Notes under the pieces: generated by a model
What the model was told of the DNA's origin: nothing
The model's input: only the letters and a program-made list of their open reading frames with translations
Database searches by the model: none
Source of the DNA: an uncultured Acidobacteriota bacterium
Lineage (GTDB): Bacteria > Acidobacteriota > Terriglobia > Bryobacterales > Bryobacteraceae
Direction: 5' to 3'
Length of the DNA stretch: 64,000 nucleotides
Assembly: GCA_902826605.1 (NCBI GenBank)
Contig: CADEFM010000012.1
Location: 27,473-91,472 of the forward strand
Program-made: the position numbers and the translations under genes
Shown: piece by piece, positions 35,356 to 46,266 of the stretch
How the letters are laid out: every line of letters starts with the position of its first letter
Numbering within the stretch: position 1 is the stretch's first letter

Positions 35356-35565
35356 ATGTCGAATCGGCTAGCTGCGGGGGCCTCAGCTCATCACTCCTCC
35401 GCAGCGGAGTTCGATAAAAGCAAACCCGCTAATATCGATGCCGCCGTGACGAACATCGATTGGATGAATCCACACGTCCGGATCTTTCTGAAGGACGAAG
35501 GCGGTCCGCTGCCTAGAAGACAACAAGAGCCTGTGGAAGGCCGCACTAAGGCTCCCAAAGCGTAG
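35356..35565 (+). pseudogene. Truncated DUF6152-like exported protein
   Basis: A 69-codon frame contains AHHSSAAEFDKSKPANIDAA and TNIDWMNPHVRIFL, the conserved start of DUF6152-type small exported proteins. In intact members a signal peptide precedes AHH, and about 50 further residues follow NPH. Here the signal peptide is missing (only MSNRLAAGAS) and the C-terminus is replaced by a basic tail. A good GGGAGG ribosome site precedes the ATG, so it may still be translated. It ends 9 bp before tdh. Confidence 0.6.
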
Positions 35566-35574
35566 AGGCCCCAT

Positions 35575-36609
35575 TTGAAAGCGTTAGTCAAAGCGCAAGC
35601 CACCCCCGGATTGTGGCTGCAGGATATTCCAGAGCCCACCATCGGCATCAATGACGTTCTGATCCGCGTGCTTCGCACCGGGATTTGCGGCACGGACGTC
35701 CATATCTTCGATTGGGATGCGTGGGCGCAACAGACCATTCGCGTTCCCATGGCGATTGGGCACGAGTTTGTCGGCGAGATCGCCAAAGTGGGATCGAACG
35801 TCGTGGATTTTCGTCCGGGCGATCTGGTTTCCGGCGAAGGGCACGTGGTGTGCGGATTGTGCCGCCACTGTCTGGCGGGCGACCGCCACCTGTGTTCGAA
35901 CACCTCCGGAGTGGGCGTCAACCGGGCGGGCTGCTTCGCCGAGTACATTGCTTTGCCCATGACCAATATCTGGCGTCACGATCCAAAAGTGGACCGCGAC
36001 GCGGCCGCGATCTTCGATCCGTTCGGGAACGCCGTGCATACCGCGCTGTCCTTCAACGTGCTGGGCGAAGACGTATTGATCACCGGTGCGGGCCCCATCG
36101 GGATCATGGCCGCGGCGGTGGTGCGGCACGCGGGGGCGCGCTACGTGGTGATCACGGACGTCAACGAATACCGCCTGGAACTGGCGCGCAAGACGAAGGT
36201 GGATCTGGCGCTGAACGTGAAAACCGGGTCCATTGAGGACGCCCAGAAGCAGCTGGGCATGCGTGAGGGGTTCGACGTGGGCCTCGAAATGTCGGGTAAC
36301 CCGGCCGCGTTCCGTGACATGATCGCCAATATGGCGCACGGCGGGCGCATCGCCATGCTGGGCATTCCGGCGCAGGAAATGTCCATCAATTGGCGCGATG
36401 TGATTTTCAACATGCTGACCATCAAGGGCATTTACGGCCGCGAAATGTATGAGACCTGGTACAAGATGACGGTGCTGCTGCAATCGGGCCTGGATCTGCA
36501 GCCGGTCATCACGCACCGCTTCTCCTACAAGGATTTTGAGGAAGGTTTCCAGGTGATGCGCTCCGGCAACAGCGGCAAGGTAATTCTCAACTGGGAGGAG
36601 CTGCGCTAG
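35575..36609 (+). CDS. tdh: L-threonine 3-dehydrogenase
   Basis: This 344-residue zinc-dependent medium-chain dehydrogenase oxidises threonine to 2-amino-3-ketobutyrate with NAD. It has the catalytic Cys in [21 protein letters not shown], the structural-zinc cysteines ([15 protein letters not shown]) and the Rossmann [12 protein letters not shown]. The start is TTG at 35575. kbl begins on the base after its stop, so the two enzymes of the pathway are made together, as in E. coli (order differs there). Confidence 0.95.
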   Translation: MKALVKAQATPGLWLQDIPEPTIGINDVLIRVLRTGICGTDVHIFDWDAWAQQTIRVPMAIGHEFVGEIAKVGSNVVDFRPGDLVSGEGHVVCGLCRHCLAGDRHLCSNTSGVGVNRAGCFAEYIALPMTNIWRHDPKVDRDAAAIFDPFGNAVHTALSFNVLGEDVLITGAGPIGIMAAAVVRHAGARYVVITDVNEYRLELARKTKVDLALNVKTGSIEDAQKQLGMREGFDVGLEMSGNPAAFRDMIANMAHGGRIAMLGIPAQEMSINWRDVIFNMLTIKGIYGREMYETWYKMTVLLQSGLDLQPVITHRFSYKDFEEGFQVMRSGNSGKVILNWEELR

Positions 36610-37791
36610 ATGCTAGGAGCCTACCAACAGCATGTGGAATCCGCGCTGGCGGACATCCGCGGCGCGGGGCTATGGAAGCCGGAGCGCGTGTTGGCGTCGC
36701 CGCAACGTCCGCACGCGCTGCTGGAGAGCGGCGCGGACGTCATCGTGCTGTGCGCCAACAACTACCTGGGCCTGGCGGACGATCCACGGGTCATCGCGGC
36801 GGCGCGTGCTTCGCTCGACCGCTGGGGCTACGGCATGGCCAGCGTACGCTTCATCTGCGGCACCCAGGAACCGCACAAGCAGCTGGAGAGCGGGATCAGC
36901 GCGTTTCTCGGCATGGAAGACACCATTCTCTATTCTTCGTGTTTCGATGCCAACGGCGGGCTCTTCGAAACGCTGCTGGGCGAAGAAGATGCCGTGATTT
37001 CCGATGAACTGAATCACGCCTCGATTATTGACGGCGTGCGCTTGTCGAAGGCCAAGCGCTTCCGCTATAAGAATTGCGACATGGCGGACCTGGCGCGGCA
37101 GCTCGAAGCCGCCGCCGGCGCGCGCTTCCGCTTGATCGCGACGGACGGCGTATTCTCCATGGACGGTTTCATAGCGCCGCTACGGGAGATCTGCGATCTG
37201 GCCGAGCGCTACAACGCCATGGTGATGGTGGACGATTCGCATGCCGTTGGATTCATGGGGGAGCGCGGACGCGGCACGCACGAGCATACCGGGACCATGG
37301 GGCGCGTGGACATTCTGACCGGCACGCTCGGCAAGGCGCTGGGGGGCGCGAGCGGCGGGTATGTTTCCGCGGCGAAACCGTTAATCGAGTTGTTGCGGCA
37401 GCGCTCGCGTCCCTACTTGTTTTCTAATTCGGTTGCGCCCTCGATCGTGGCGGCGACCCTGGAGGCGCTGAACTTGCTCCAGTCCTCCGGCGCACTCGTG
37501 AAGAAGCTGCACGCCAATACAAGGTTTTTCCGGCGCCGCATGACGGAGCTCGGTTTGCAGATGCAGCCGGGCGAACACCCTATTGTTCCCGTGATGATCG
37601 GCGACGCAGCCAAAGCCGCGCGCGCGGCGGAGATGCTGCTGGAGCGCGGAATCTACGTGATCGGGTTTTCCTATCCGGTGGTGCCGATGGGCAAAGCGCG
37701 CATCCGCACCCAAGTCAGCGCGGCGCACACCGAAGACCAGCTGGAGCGCGCGGCGCGGGAATTTCAGGACGTCATCGCGAAAGTGGCTTGA
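36610..37791 (+). CDS. kbl: 2-amino-3-ketobutyrate CoA ligase (glycine C-acetyltransferase)
   Basis: This 393-residue alpha-oxoamine synthase splits 2-amino-3-ketobutyrate with CoA into glycine and acetyl-CoA. Features are [43 protein letters not shown] (PLP pocket) and the PLP-binding Lys in [13 protein letters not shown]. Length is as expected for Kbl. It directly follows tdh, and the phosphoketolase gene begins 42 bp after it. Its acetyl-CoA and the phosphoketolase's acetyl-phosphate are both acetyl currencies, which may be why the genes cluster. Confidence 0.95.
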   Translation: MLGAYQQHVESALADIRGAGLWKPERVLASPQRPHALLESGADVIVLCANNYLGLADDPRVIAAARASLDRWGYGMASVRFICGTQEPHKQLESGISAFLGMEDTILYSSCFDANGGLFETLLGEEDAVISDELNHASIIDGVRLSKAKRFRYKNCDMADLARQLEAAAGARFRLIATDGVFSMDGFIAPLREICDLAERYNAMVMVDDSHAVGFMGERGRGTHEHTGTMGRVDILTGTLGKALGGASGGYVSAAKPLIELLRQRSRPYLFSNSVAPSIVAATLEALNLLQSSGALVKKLHANTRFFRRRMTELGLQMQPGEHPIVPVMIGDAAKAARAAEMLLERGIYVIGFSYPVVPMGKARIRTQVSAAHTEDQLERAAREFQDVIAKVA

Positions 37792-37833
37792 ATGGCGTGA
37801 TTGGTAAGGGCATGAACGTGCTATCAATCGAGC

Positions 37834-40203
37834 ATGCCCGCCACGCCGTTTCTAGCCGCCGCCGAAGAGCGCTCTCTCGACCTATGGTGGAGAGCCGCCA
37901 ACTATCTGTCGGTAGGGCAGATCTATTTGTATGACAATCCGCTACTCACCGAGCCCCTGCGGCTGGAACACATCAAGCCGCGTTTGCTGGGGCACTGGGG
38001 CACCACGCCGGGACTGAATTTTATCTACGCCCACGCGAACCGACTGATCCGGAAATACGATCTGAACATGATCTATATCTGCGGTCCTGGCCATGGCGGG
38101 CCGGGGATGGTTGCCAACACCTGGTTGGAAGGAACCTATACCGGGACGTACCCGAACATTACGCGCGACGCCGCGGGTATGCTGCGGCTCTTCACGCAGT
38201 TCTCCTTCCCCGGCGGCATTCCCAGCCACGTGGCCCCGGAAACGCCCGGTTCCATTCACGAAGGCGGAGAGCTGGGATATTCGCTGTTGCACGCCTACGG
38301 CGCGGTGTTTGACAATCCGGATCTCCTGGCGTGTTGCGTGATTGGCGATGGAGAAGCTGAAACAGGGGCCCTGGCGGCCAGTTGGCACTCCAACAAGTTT
38401 CTAAACCCGGTTCGGGATGGTGCCGTCATCCCGATCTTGCACATGAACGGCTACAAGATCGCGGGTCCCGCCATGCTGGCACGAATCCCGCGCGAGGAGC
38501 TTACAGAGCTGCTTTCCGGATATGGGTATCGCCCGTATTACGTCGAAGGACAGGAATCCCAGCCGATGCACCAGGCCATGGCGTCCACCTGGGAGACGGT
38601 GCTGACGGAAATCCGGGAGATCCAGAAGAACGCTCGTGAACAAGGCTGCAAGACTCGCCCCCGTTGGCCCATGATCGTGCTGATTTCTCCCAAAGGCTGG
38701 ACCGGTCCGAAAGAATTGGATGGAGTTCCGGTAGAGGGTACCCAGCGCTCGCACCAAGTGCCGCTCGATCACTTCGCGGACCACCCAGAGCGCATCGCGA
38801 TGCTCGAAAACTGGATGAAGAGCTACTGTCCTGAAGAATTATTCGACCGGCAAGGCCAGCCGGTGGCCGGGATTACGGCGTTGGCGCCCCACGGAACGCG
38901 CCGCATGGGCGCCAACCCGCATGCCAACGGAGGATTGCTGCTTCAAGACCTGTGCATGCCAGACTTCCGCGCCTACGCCGTCCCGGTGCCGAAGCCGGGC
39001 GCCGGCAATGCGGAAGCCACGCGCGTGCTGGGAACCCTGCTGCGCGACGTGATGACGATGAATGAGTCCGCGCAAAACTTCCGCGTGTTCGGACCCGATG
39101 AGACTGCCTCCAACCGGCTGGGCGCGCTCTTCGAAGTTACGAACCGCGCGTCGATGGATACGATTCTGCCCGGCGACGACCATATCGCGCCCGACGGCCG
39201 CGTCCTCGAAGTCTTGAGCGAACATCTGTGCCAGGGATGGCTCGAAGGGTACCTGCTCACCGGGCGGCACGGCTTCTTTTCCTGTTATGAAGCCTTCATT
39301 CACATTATCGATTCGATGTTCAATCAACATGCCAAATGGCTGAAGGTCACCCGGGATATACCGTGGCGGCGGCCCATCGCGTCTTTGAACTATCTGCTGA
39401 CCTCGCATGTGTGGCGGCAAGATCACAACGGCTTCAGCCATCAGGATCCCGGCTTTCTGGACCACGTGATCAATAAGAAGGCCGAGGTGGTGCGCGTCTA
39501 CCTGCCGCCCGATGCGAATTGCCTTCTGTCGGTCGCCGATCACTGTCTGCGGAGCCGCGACTATGTGAACGTCATTGTCGCCGGGAAGCAGCCGGGTTTG
39601 CAGTGGCTGGACATGGATGCGGCGGTAGAACACTGCACCGAGGGTCTGGGAATCTGGCAATGGGCGAGCAATGACCAGGGAGGCGATCCGGATGTGGTGA
39701 TGGTCTGCTGCGGAGATGTCCCTACGCTTGAGACTCTGGCTGCGGTGGACCTATTGCGCACCCATCTGCCGGGGCTGAAGATTCGTGTCGTGAACGTAGT
39801 CAACCTGATGAGCCTTCAGCCTCCCCGGGAACATCCTCATGGATTGGCGGACGCCGCCTTCGACCAAGTCTTCACGAGCGACAAACCGGTCATCTTTGCG
39901 TTTCACGGTTACCCGTGGTTGATCCATCGTTTGACCTATCGCCGCACCAATCATCCGAATTTTCACGTACGCGGATACAAGGAAGAGGGAACCACCACGA
40001 CTCCGTTCGACATGACGGTCTTGAACGATCTGGACCGTTTTCATCTTGCCTTGGACGTTTTGGACCGGGTGCCGGGGCTTGGCGAAACGGGTTTGGCGGT
40101 TCAGCAACTGCTGCGGGATAAGCTGGTGGAGCATAAGCGTTACATCATGGTTCACGGCGAGGATCTGCCCGAGATTCGTAACTGGACCTGGAACGTGGCA
40201 TGA
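37834..40203 (+). CDS. xfp: Xylulose-5-phosphate/fructose-6-phosphate phosphoketolase
   Basis: This 789-residue thiamine diphosphate enzyme cleaves xylulose 5-phosphate or fructose 6-phosphate with phosphate to give acetyl-phosphate. The TPP/Mg site [20 protein letters not shown] (about 170-190), [17 protein letters not shown] and [20 protein letters not shown] are family hallmarks, and the length is normal. The stop overlaps the acetate kinase start (ATGA), so the acetyl-phosphate made here is turned into acetate and ATP by the next product. Confidence 0.96.
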   Translation: MPATPFLAAAEERSLDLWWRAANYLSVGQIYLYDNPLLTEPLRLEHIKPRLLGHWGTTPGLNFIYAHANRLIRKYDLNMIYICGPGHGGPGMVANTWLEGTYTGTYPNITRDAAGMLRLFTQFSFPGGIPSHVAPETPGSIHEGGELGYSLLHAYGAVFDNPDLLACCVIGDGEAETGALAASWHSNKFLNPVRDGAVIPILHMNGYKIAGPAMLARIPREELTELLSGYGYRPYYVEGQESQPMHQAMASTWETVLTEIREIQKNAREQGCKTRPRWPMIVLISPKGWTGPKELDGVPVEGTQRSHQVPLDHFADHPERIAMLENWMKSYCPEELFDRQGQPVAGITALAPHGTRRMGANPHANGGLLLQDLCMPDFRAYAVPVPKPGAGNAEATRVLGTLLRDVMTMNESAQNFRVFGPDETASNRLGALFEVTNRASMDTILPGDDHIAPDGRVLEVLSEHLCQGWLEGYLLTGRHGFFSCYEAFIHIIDSMFNQHAKWLKVTRDIPWRRPIASLNYLLTSHVWRQDHNGFSHQDPGFLDHVINKKAEVVRVYLPPDANCLLSVADHCLRSRDYVNVIVAGKQPGLQWLDMDAAVEHCTEGLGIWQWASNDQGGDPDVVMVCCGDVPTLETLAAVDLLRTHLPGLKIRVVNVVNLMSLQPPREHPHGLADAAFDQVFTSDKPVIFAFHGYPWLIHRLTYRRTNHPNFHVRGYKEEGTTTTPFDMTVLNDLDRFHLALDVLDRVPGLGETGLAVQQLLRDKLVEHKRYIMVHGEDLPEIRNWTWNVA

Positions 40204-41339
40204 AACTTCTGGTTCTGAATCGTGGATCCAGCAGCATCAAGTGTTGGTATCACGACTTCGGAAACCAACCTTGGCCACTGGAGGCGCCGGAGCCGTTGTG
40301 GAAGCAGACTCTGTCATTGTCATCCAGGGATGGATTGCCCACAGTGCTCGCGAACATCCTGAGGCAGGTCCCTGGATCCGTGGATGCCGTGGGACATCGC
40401 GTGGTACATGGGGGAAAATTTCATGAATCTTCTCTTTTGACGCCCGAAGTCCGGGCCGAAATTCAACGGCAGACGGAAATCGCTCCTCTGCACGCGTCCG
40501 CGGGCCTGGCGGCGGTTGAGGCCGTGGATCTCGCATATGGCTGCGGCATTCCCCAGATCGCCGTGTTCGATACCGCGTTTCACACTACGCTTCCGGAAGA
40601 GGCCTACGTTTATCCAGGGCCGCATGCATGGTTGGCCGATGGAATCCGGCGTTACGGATTTCATGGGATCAGCCACCGCTACTCCGCTCGCCGCGCCGGT
40701 GAATTGTTAGGTCCCGGCAAGGCGTTGCGCATCATCACGTGTCATCTTGGAGGTGGCGCTTCTCTGGCGGCCGTAAAAGACGGAAAGTGCGTCGACACAA
40801 CCATGGGGTTCACGCCGCTGGAAGGGCTGATGATGGGATCGCGAAGCGGCTCGGTCGATCCAGGCATTCTGATTTATTTGCTGCGGCATAAAGGGATGAA
40901 CCTTGAACAGTTGGAAGATGTCCTACAGCGGAAATCCGGCTTACTGGGCCTGTCCGGTGTTTCCGCCGACATGAGGGAGGTCCTGGCCGCCATCGAACAG
41001 GGAAACGAACGCGCGCGCCTGGCGTTCGACGTCTACGTGCACCGTCTGGTGCGGGAGACGGGCTCCATGCTCGCGGTGCTTGGTGGAGTGGACGCCGTGG
41101 TCTTCACGGGAGGCATCGGTGAGAATTGCCCCCCAGTCCGCGAAGCTCTGGCGCGGCAGCTGGCTTTTTGTGGATTGCACCTCGATGCCCTCCGCAACGC
41201 TAGCCTAGAAGAGGACGGCGATATCGCAACATTCGATTCACGGGTGCGAGCGCTGGTCATTCGCGCCCAGGAAGAATGGGAAATCGCGCGGGAATGCGGA
41301 CGGGTGATGCGACAGATCGATCCGCGGAAAATGGATTGA
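40200..41339 (+). CDS. ackA: Acetate kinase
   Basis: This 379-residue ASKHA-fold kinase converts acetyl-phosphate and ADP to acetate and ATP. Visible are NRGSSSIK at the N-terminus, [67 protein letters not shown] and FTGGIGEN, covering the substrate and nucleotide sites. It is about 20 residues shorter than typical AckA, with the shortening in the N-terminal third. Overlap with xfp by ATGA and with the next gene by TGATG suggests a tightly coupled operon. Confidence 0.94.
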   Translation: MKLLVLNRGSSSIKCWYHDFGNQPWPLEAPEPLWKQTLSLSSRDGLPTVLANILRQVPGSVDAVGHRVVHGGKFHESSLLTPEVRAEIQRQTEIAPLHASAGLAAVEAVDLAYGCGIPQIAVFDTAFHTTLPEEAYVYPGPHAWLADGIRRYGFHGISHRYSARRAGELLGPGKALRIITCHLGGGASLAAVKDGKCVDTTMGFTPLEGLMMGSRSGSVDPGILIYLLRHKGMNLEQLEDVLQRKSGLLGLSGVSADMREVLAAIEQGNERARLAFDVYVHRLVRETGSMLAVLGGVDAVVFTGGIGENCPPVREALARQLAFCGLHLDALRNASLEEDGDIATFDSRVRALVIRAQEEWEIARECGRVMRQIDPRKMD

Positions 41340-42115
41340 TGCTCCTCTGCCCGGTCCGCGGCTGTCGTCTGGGACTCCAGCGTGCGGAGCGTAGTGTCCA
41401 TTGTTCGCGCGGGCATTCGTTCGACATCGCCCGGAGCGGATACATCAACCTTCTTCAACCCCAGGAGCGGCGATCGAAGCACCCTGGGGACACAGCGTCC
41501 GCGGTAGCCGCACGGCGGCGTTTGCACGATCACGGCGTGACCGCTGCGCTGCTGGACGCCATAGCGGCGATACTGGATGCTCGTTCCAGGGATGTCGTAC
41601 TCGACGCAGGCTGTGGGGATGGCTTCTATCTCGGGAGCCTGGCGCGTGAAACATCCTGCAGTGCGCATGGCCTCGATATTTCCATCCCGGCCATCGATGC
41701 CGCGGCGCGCCGCTACCGCGAATGCGAGTGGATCGTGGCCAACGCAGATCGCTTCCTCCCCTATGCCGACCGCGCTTTTTCCATTGTGATGTCGATTACG
41801 GGAAGGATGCATGCGGCCGAGTTCCGGCGTGTTCTCCGCGATGACGGGCGCCTTTTGGTGGCCCTTCCCGCGCCGGATGATCTCATCGAACTTCGTGGCG
41901 CCGGACGAGACGATCGTGTGGCCCGCACCATCGAGACATTTGAGAAGCACTTCACGTTGGCCGAACAAGGCCGCGTGACCACAGCCGCCGATCTGGACGC
42001 CGCCGCCGTTCACGACATCCTGCTTTCGATTTACCGGCCCCTGCGCGCGCAGCCCATCGAGAATGCTATGAGGCTTACGTTCAGCCTGGATCTGCTGCTG
42101 TTTCGGGCCGCGTAG
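41339..42115 (+). CDS. rlmA: 23S rRNA guanine-N1 methyltransferase RlmA-like
   Basis: This 258-residue protein starts with the zinc-binding set CPVRGC...CSRGHSFDIARSGYINLL, the hallmark of RlmA, which methylates N1 of a guanine in helix 35 of 23S rRNA. HPGDTASAVAARRR follows as in E. coli RlmA, and the SAM motif is VLDAGCGDGFYLGSL. Its ATG overlaps the ackA stop. An rRNA methyltransferase in a phosphoketolase operon is an odd neighbour. Some members of this family act on other targets or confer drug resistance (TlrB). Confidence 0.85.
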   Translation: MLLCPVRGCRLGLQRAERSVHCSRGHSFDIARSGYINLLQPQERRSKHPGDTASAVAARRRLHDHGVTAALLDAIAAILDARSRDVVLDAGCGDGFYLGSLARETSCSAHGLDISIPAIDAAARRYRECEWIVANADRFLPYADRAFSIVMSITGRMHAAEFRRVLRDDGRLLVALPAPDDLIELRGAGRDDRVARTIETFEKHFTLAEQGRVTTAADLDAAAVHDILLSIYRPLRAQPIENAMRLTFSLDLLLFRAA

Positions 42116-42121
42116 ACGCTA

Positions 42122-43027
42122 CTAGCGAATCGCCTTGAGGTCGTTGTAGACCTGCCCGACAAAGCGATCCCCGGTCGTCGCTATCTGCTGCAGCTTACCG
42201 TCCAGATCGGCAGTGATTTTGGCCGCCACCACTTCCTGTTCACTCTTGCCTTCGGCGAGCAATTTGCTTACGCGATCGCGTACTACCAGCATCACGTCTC
42301 GATGTGTCGTCACCGCGTCGCGGCCTACGATCGGGCCATGGCCAGGGATGATCTTCGTATTGGGGCCAGAGCGCGCGATGACCGCTCCCAGTCCGTCGAT
42401 CATGCCTTGCACCGAACCACCATTGGTCCGGTCGATATTGGGGTACTGAATGGACCGGTAGAAGTCACCCGTCATAAGAATGTCGAGCCCGGGGAAGTAA
42501 ACTAGCGTGTCGCCGTCCGTATGAGCGCGCGGAATGGCGATCAGCTGAATCTCTTCGCCGTTCATGTGCATGGTCATCGCGCCACGATACGTCTGCTTGG
42601 GTAATCCGGCGGCTGGGGTGGGCGTGCCAGGCTGGCCATTGGCCAGCGGGTTGGGGTGCGCCAAACGGTAGCGCAATTCTTCGCGGGAAATGATTGTCGC
42701 GCCCATCTTGCCGAAATTCTCATCACCGCCCGTGTGGTCGGGGTGGACGTGAGTGTTCACGATGAACTTGATCGGTTGCGGCGTGATTTGCTTGATAGCG
42801 GCCGCGATTTTCTCGCTCAACGGCGCGAACTGTGTGTCTACCATGAACACACCGTCCGGTCCTGCCAGCACGCCGATGGTTCCGCCCTGGCCGTCAAGAG
42901 TGTAGAAGTTATTGGCGATCTTGTTGGTCTTGATTTCCACTTTGCTGAAGTCGGGCGGGCCCTGCGCGAACCCCACCACGGCTGTTAACGCAAGTGCTGC
43001 AAACGAGATGAGTCTAATGATTTTCAT
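42122..43027 (-). CDS. Exported metallo-beta-lactamase-fold hydrolase
   Basis: This 301-residue protein has a signal peptide (LISFAALALTAVVGFAQG) and the MBL metal motif HVHPDHTGG (about residue 95), then IPRAHTDGDTLVYFPG and a distal GHGPIVG. These are the zinc ligands of the two-metal site. The C-terminal part has the helical tail of the family of exported MBL proteins (SdsA/quinoprotein-relay-like group) rather than true beta-lactamases. It may hydrolyse a lactone or act with an oxidoreductase; the substrate is unknown. It is convergent with rlmA. Confidence 0.87.
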   Translation of the reverse strand: MKIIRLISFAALALTAVVGFAQGPPDFSKVEIKTNKIANNFYTLDGQGGTIGVLAGPDGVFMVDTQFAPLSEKIAAAIKQITPQPIKFIVNTHVHPDHTGGDENFGKMGATIISREELRYRLAHPNPLANGQPGTPTPAAGLPKQTYRGAMTMHMNGEEIQLIAIPRAHTDGDTLVYFPGLDILMTGDFYRSIQYPNIDRTNGGSVQGMIDGLGAVIARSGPNTKIIPGHGPIVGRDAVTTHRDVMLVVRDRVSKLLAEGKSEQEVVAAKITADLDGKLQQIATTGDRFVGQVYNDLKAIR

Positions 43028-43202
43028 TTGGTGCTCCTGTCTGGAATAGCGAAGTACAGGATATCAGGTCTCAGCGTTAAGGTCGATCTCAACTCTTGCC
43101 ATAGATCCCTGCCTGCGTTAATGCATAGTGCTTTGGGTCGCGCTCCAAAATAGGGTGAGAATATGTTGCTCCGTTCCCCACCAATTGCTGAGCGATATTC
43201 TT

Positions 43203-44267
43203 ATGCAATCCACGGAACGCACGCGCATGATCTTGCAGACGCTGCAACAAATGGAAAAACAGTTCGGCAAAGGCGCGGTGCTGCAACTGGGCTCGCGCAA
43301 TGCCCTGCCGGTAAGCGTGATTCCCACCGGCGCGTTGTCGCTTGACGCGGCGCTGGGCGTGGGGGGATTTCCGCGTGGGCGTGTGATTGAGGTGTTCGGG
43401 CCGGAGTCATCCGGCAAGACCACGCTTGCGCTGCACCTGATCGCGCAAGCTCAGGCGGCGGGCGGCACAGCCGCTTTCATCGACGCAGAACATGCGCTTG
43501 ATCCCGCTTACGCTCGCGCGCTAGGCGTCGACATCGATAATCTGCTGATTTCGCAGCCCGACTATGGGGAACAAGCCTTGGAAATCACCAACGCATTGAT
43601 CTCCTCGAACGTGGTGGACATTCTGGTAGTGGATTCCGTCGCCGCGCTGGTGCCTAAGGCGGAACTGGAAGGCGAAATGGGGGACAGTTTCATGGGCCTG
43701 CACGCGCGGCTTATGTCGCAGGCCATGCGGAAACTCACCGCTGCGCTATCCCGCGCCAATGCATGTCTCATCTTTATCAATCAGGTCCGCGAGAAGATCG
43801 GTGTGGTTTTCGGAAATCCGGAAACCACTACCGGCGGCCGGGCCCTGAAATTTTACTCATCCGTGCGCATTGAGGTCCGCCGTATCGCGGCGCTCAAGGA
43901 TGGCGACAAAGTCATCGGCAACCGAACCAAGATCAAAGTCGTCAAAAACAAAGTGGCCGCGCCCTTTCGTGAAGTGGAAGTCGATATTCTCTACGGCCAC
44001 GGCATTTCGCGCGAAGGCGATTTGCTGGATATCGCGTCCGAACAGGGCATCATCGAAAAGAGCGGATCATGGTATAGTTTCGACGGCGAGCGCATCGGCC
44101 AAGGCCGCGAAAACGCGCGAGTGTTTCTCAAGGAACACTTGGAAATTCGCGACCGCATCGACGCTGCCGCGCGGCAGAAACTGGGTTTAGGCAACAGTGA
44201 CGGCACCGCCCCCAAAGCGGTGCATGCCGAAGCCCCTTCGGTATCGGCCGCCGCCCGCACTGCTTAG
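43203..44267 (+). CDS. recA: Recombinase RecA
   Basis: This 354-residue protein is RecA, which forms the filament for homologous recombination and triggers LexA cleavage. The Walker A motif [12 protein letters not shown]-equivalent [17 protein letters not shown] (with [14 protein letters not shown]) and the loop-2 region [17 protein letters not shown] are intact. The start MQSTERTRM at 43203 is chosen; the longer frame upstream reads intergenic DNA. The SOS genes imuA, imuB and dnaE2 lie 20 kb away in the same window. I saw no GTTC-N7-GTTC site before recA. Confidence 0.97.
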   Translation: MQSTERTRMILQTLQQMEKQFGKGAVLQLGSRNALPVSVIPTGALSLDAALGVGGFPRGRVIEVFGPESSGKTTLALHLIAQAQAAGGTAAFIDAEHALDPAYARALGVDIDNLLISQPDYGEQALEITNALISSNVVDILVVDSVAALVPKAELEGEMGDSFMGLHARLMSQAMRKLTAALSRANACLIFINQVREKIGVVFGNPETTTGGRALKFYSSVRIEVRRIAALKDGDKVIGNRTKIKVVKNKVAAPFREVEVDILYGHGISREGDLLDIASEQGIIEKSGSWYSFDGERIGQGRENARVFLKEHLEIRDRIDAAARQKLGLGNSDGTAPKAVHAEAPSVSAAARTA

Positions 44268-44281
44268 TTGTCCGCTTACCC

Positions 44282-45013
44282 TCAGACCACGGGCACCGGC
44301 TCCTTCGCGAGCATCTCCGTGATTTGCCGGAAGGCCTCCTGAGTCAGGGCGTCGCGATCCTTGAGCGTTCGTCCCACCGTCGAAATCGGATCGCCGACCA
44401 CTAGCCGCACGTTTCCCGCCCGGAATACCTTTCCGTGCATTGGGAGCACTTCGCGCGTGCCGATGAGCGCGATCGGCACCAGCGGCACTTGCGCCTTAAT
44501 CGCAATATACGCCGCGCCTTCCTTAAAAGGTTGCAGCGTGCCGTCCTCGGAGCGTCCCCCCTCTGGAAAAATCAGCAGCGAAATCCCCCGATCGCGAATC
44601 GCCTCGGCGGCGCGTGTTAAGGTTCTCACGGCGGCGCGCGGGTCTTCTAGCGGCACTGGAATGTGTCCCGCTTGTTTCAGATGCGTGCCCATAAAGGGGA
44701 TCTTGAACAATTCCGATTTCGCCAGAAAACGAAACCGCAAACGAATACTCGCGAGAATCACGGGAGTATCCATGTAACTCAGGTGGTTGGAACAGAGCAC
44801 GCAGTTCGGGAGACCCGCCAGCTTTTCCATTCCTTCCACGCGCACTTTCACGCGTGCGTACCACAGCAGCGCACGCGCCCACCAGTGCGCGATGCCCACA
44901 CCGGTGTCGCCAGTCTTATCGAACAGCGTTACTACAATGCTGACCGCGCCGCAAGCAATCGTGGAAATAATGATCAGGAGGTCGACTACGACCAAGCTCC
45001 AGAGAAGGGCCAT
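44282..45013 (-). CDS. plsC: 1-acyl-sn-glycerol-3-phosphate acyltransferase
   Basis: This 243-residue membrane acyltransferase transfers an acyl chain from acyl-ACP or acyl-CoA to lysophosphatidic acid. The catalytic HX4D is NHLSYMD (about residue 76), followed by FPEGGRSEDG (about 148), the motif that binds the glycerophosphate. Two N-terminal hydrophobic helices anchor it to the inner membrane. Its start overlaps the end of folC by 28 bp, so the two are translated from one message. Confidence 0.9.
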   Translation of the reverse strand: MALLWSLVVVDLLIIISTIACGAVSIVVTLFDKTGDTGVGIAHWWARALLWYARVKVRVEGMEKLAGLPNCVLCSNHLSYMDTPVILASIRLRFRFLAKSELFKIPFMGTHLKQAGHIPVPLEDPRAAVRTLTRAAEAIRDRGISLLIFPEGGRSEDGTLQPFKEGAAYIAIKAQVPLVPIALIGTREVLPMHGKVFRAGNVRLVVGDPISTVGRTLKDRDALTQEAFRQITEMLAKEPVPVV

Positions 45014-46266
45014 GAGTTTTTATTGTACGAGGCAGCCCGCGCTTCTCCTACCAGGAACAAGGAGCCTGTCACGATGACTACGTCGTCCGCCGAACATTCC
45101 GCTTGGACCAGCCGTAGTGCGGTGACGACGTCTGGGGCCACGCGACCCCGGCCAGCCAGATCCTTCAGTTCGGTGGGCGATAGCGCCCGCGGGTTCGCGG
45201 GCGCCGTGAAAATCAGTTCATTCGCCAATGGGAATAGTATGCCCGCAATCTCATCCACTGCCTTGTCGCGCATAGCTCCAAATATCATCCATAGTTTGCG
45301 TTCCGAATAAAATCTCTCCAAGTACGCTGCCAGCGCACACGCTCCCGCCGGATTGTGCGCGCCATCCAGAATCACATCCGGATTTGGCGAAATATGTTCC
45401 AGCCTCCCGGGCCAGCGGGCTTCGGCGATGCCGTGCGGCGGAATACCCAGGGCATCCAGAGCCAGCACCGCCGTGACTGCGTTTTCCACTTGATGCTCTC
45501 CGGCAAGCGGGCATACTAAATCCGTGAATGCCCCCAATGAAAACCGGCTGCCGCGAGCGTCCATCACCAGATTCCGGACCTCACACTCTTCTGCGCGGCG
45601 CACCGGCGCCCCCAACTCCAGTGCCCGCGCTTCCAGCACTGCCGCGGCATCCGGCCTCTGCCGGGCGAAGACGGCGAGAACGCCGGGCTTCAGAATTCCT
45701 GCCTTCTCGGCGGCAATCGATTCTATGGTGTCGCCGAGATAGAACTGGTGATCCAGATCGACGGGCGTGATTACCGTCAACGCCGGCTCCACCACATTTG
45801 TGGCATCCAAACGCCCGCCCAGCCCAACCTCAACGACCGCCGCCTCCATGCCCATTTCGCGAAACAGCCAGAATGCCATTGCAGTGATCGTTTCGAAGTA
45901 CGTAGGGTGGCAATCTAATTCGAGCGACTCCGCGGCCCGGTGCACCACCGAGAATGCCTGCGCGAACTGCGCCTGAGAAACGGGAATCCCGTCGATCTGA
46001 ACGCGCTCCGTGGGCTCAACCAAATGCGGCGATGTGAACAACCCCGTACGCATCCCCGCCGCGTGCAGCCCCGCGTCGATCATGGAGCACGTGGAACCCT
46101 TCCCGTTGGTCCCCGCCACATGCACCACGCGGAAAGTTCTCTGGGGGTTGTCCAACGCTTCAAGTACGGCCCGAATGCGGTCCAGGCCCAGCTTGGCCGT
46201 CTTCATTTCATTGCCCAGCGCGTAGAGGAACTGGACGGAATCGGGGTAGGTCACGCCAACCCGCAT
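44986..46266 (-). CDS. folC: Bifunctional folylpolyglutamate/dihydrofolate synthase
   Basis: This 426-residue Mur-ligase-like enzyme adds glutamate to dihydropteroate or to tetrahydrofolates. Visible motifs are the P loop VAGTNGKGSTCSMID (about residue 50), LFTSPHLVEPTERVQIDG, VEVGLGGRLDATNV and ILDGAHNPAGACAL. Length fits FolC. The start codon overlaps the stop of the hybrid kinase (TAATG), and plsC follows with overlap. The acc/ded genes often found next to folC are absent. Confidence 0.94.
   Translation of the reverse strand: MRVGVTYPDSVQFLYALGNEMKTAKLGLDRIRAVLEALDNPQRTFRVVHVAGTNGKGSTCSMIDAGLHAAGMRTGLFTSPHLVEPTERVQIDGIPVSQAQFAQAFSVVHRAAESLELDCHPTYFETITAMAFWLFREMGMEAAVVEVGLGGRLDATNVVEPALTVITPVDLDHQFYLGDTIESIAAEKAGILKPGVLAVFARQRPDAAAVLEARALELGAPVRRAEECEVRNLVMDARGSRFSLGAFTDLVCPLAGEHQVENAVTAVLALDALGIPPHGIAEARWPGRLEHISPNPDVILDGAHNPAGACALAAYLERFYSERKLWMIFGAMRDKAVDEIAGILFPLANELIFTAPANPRALSPTELKDLAGRGRVAPDVVTALRLVQAECSADDVVIVTGSLFLVGEARAASYNKNSWPFSGAWS

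Noticed and set aside
43128..43202. SOS box before recA
   Set aside because: GTTGCTCCGTTC is present but the spacing is four bases, not seven as at imuA/dnaE2, so I do not call it.
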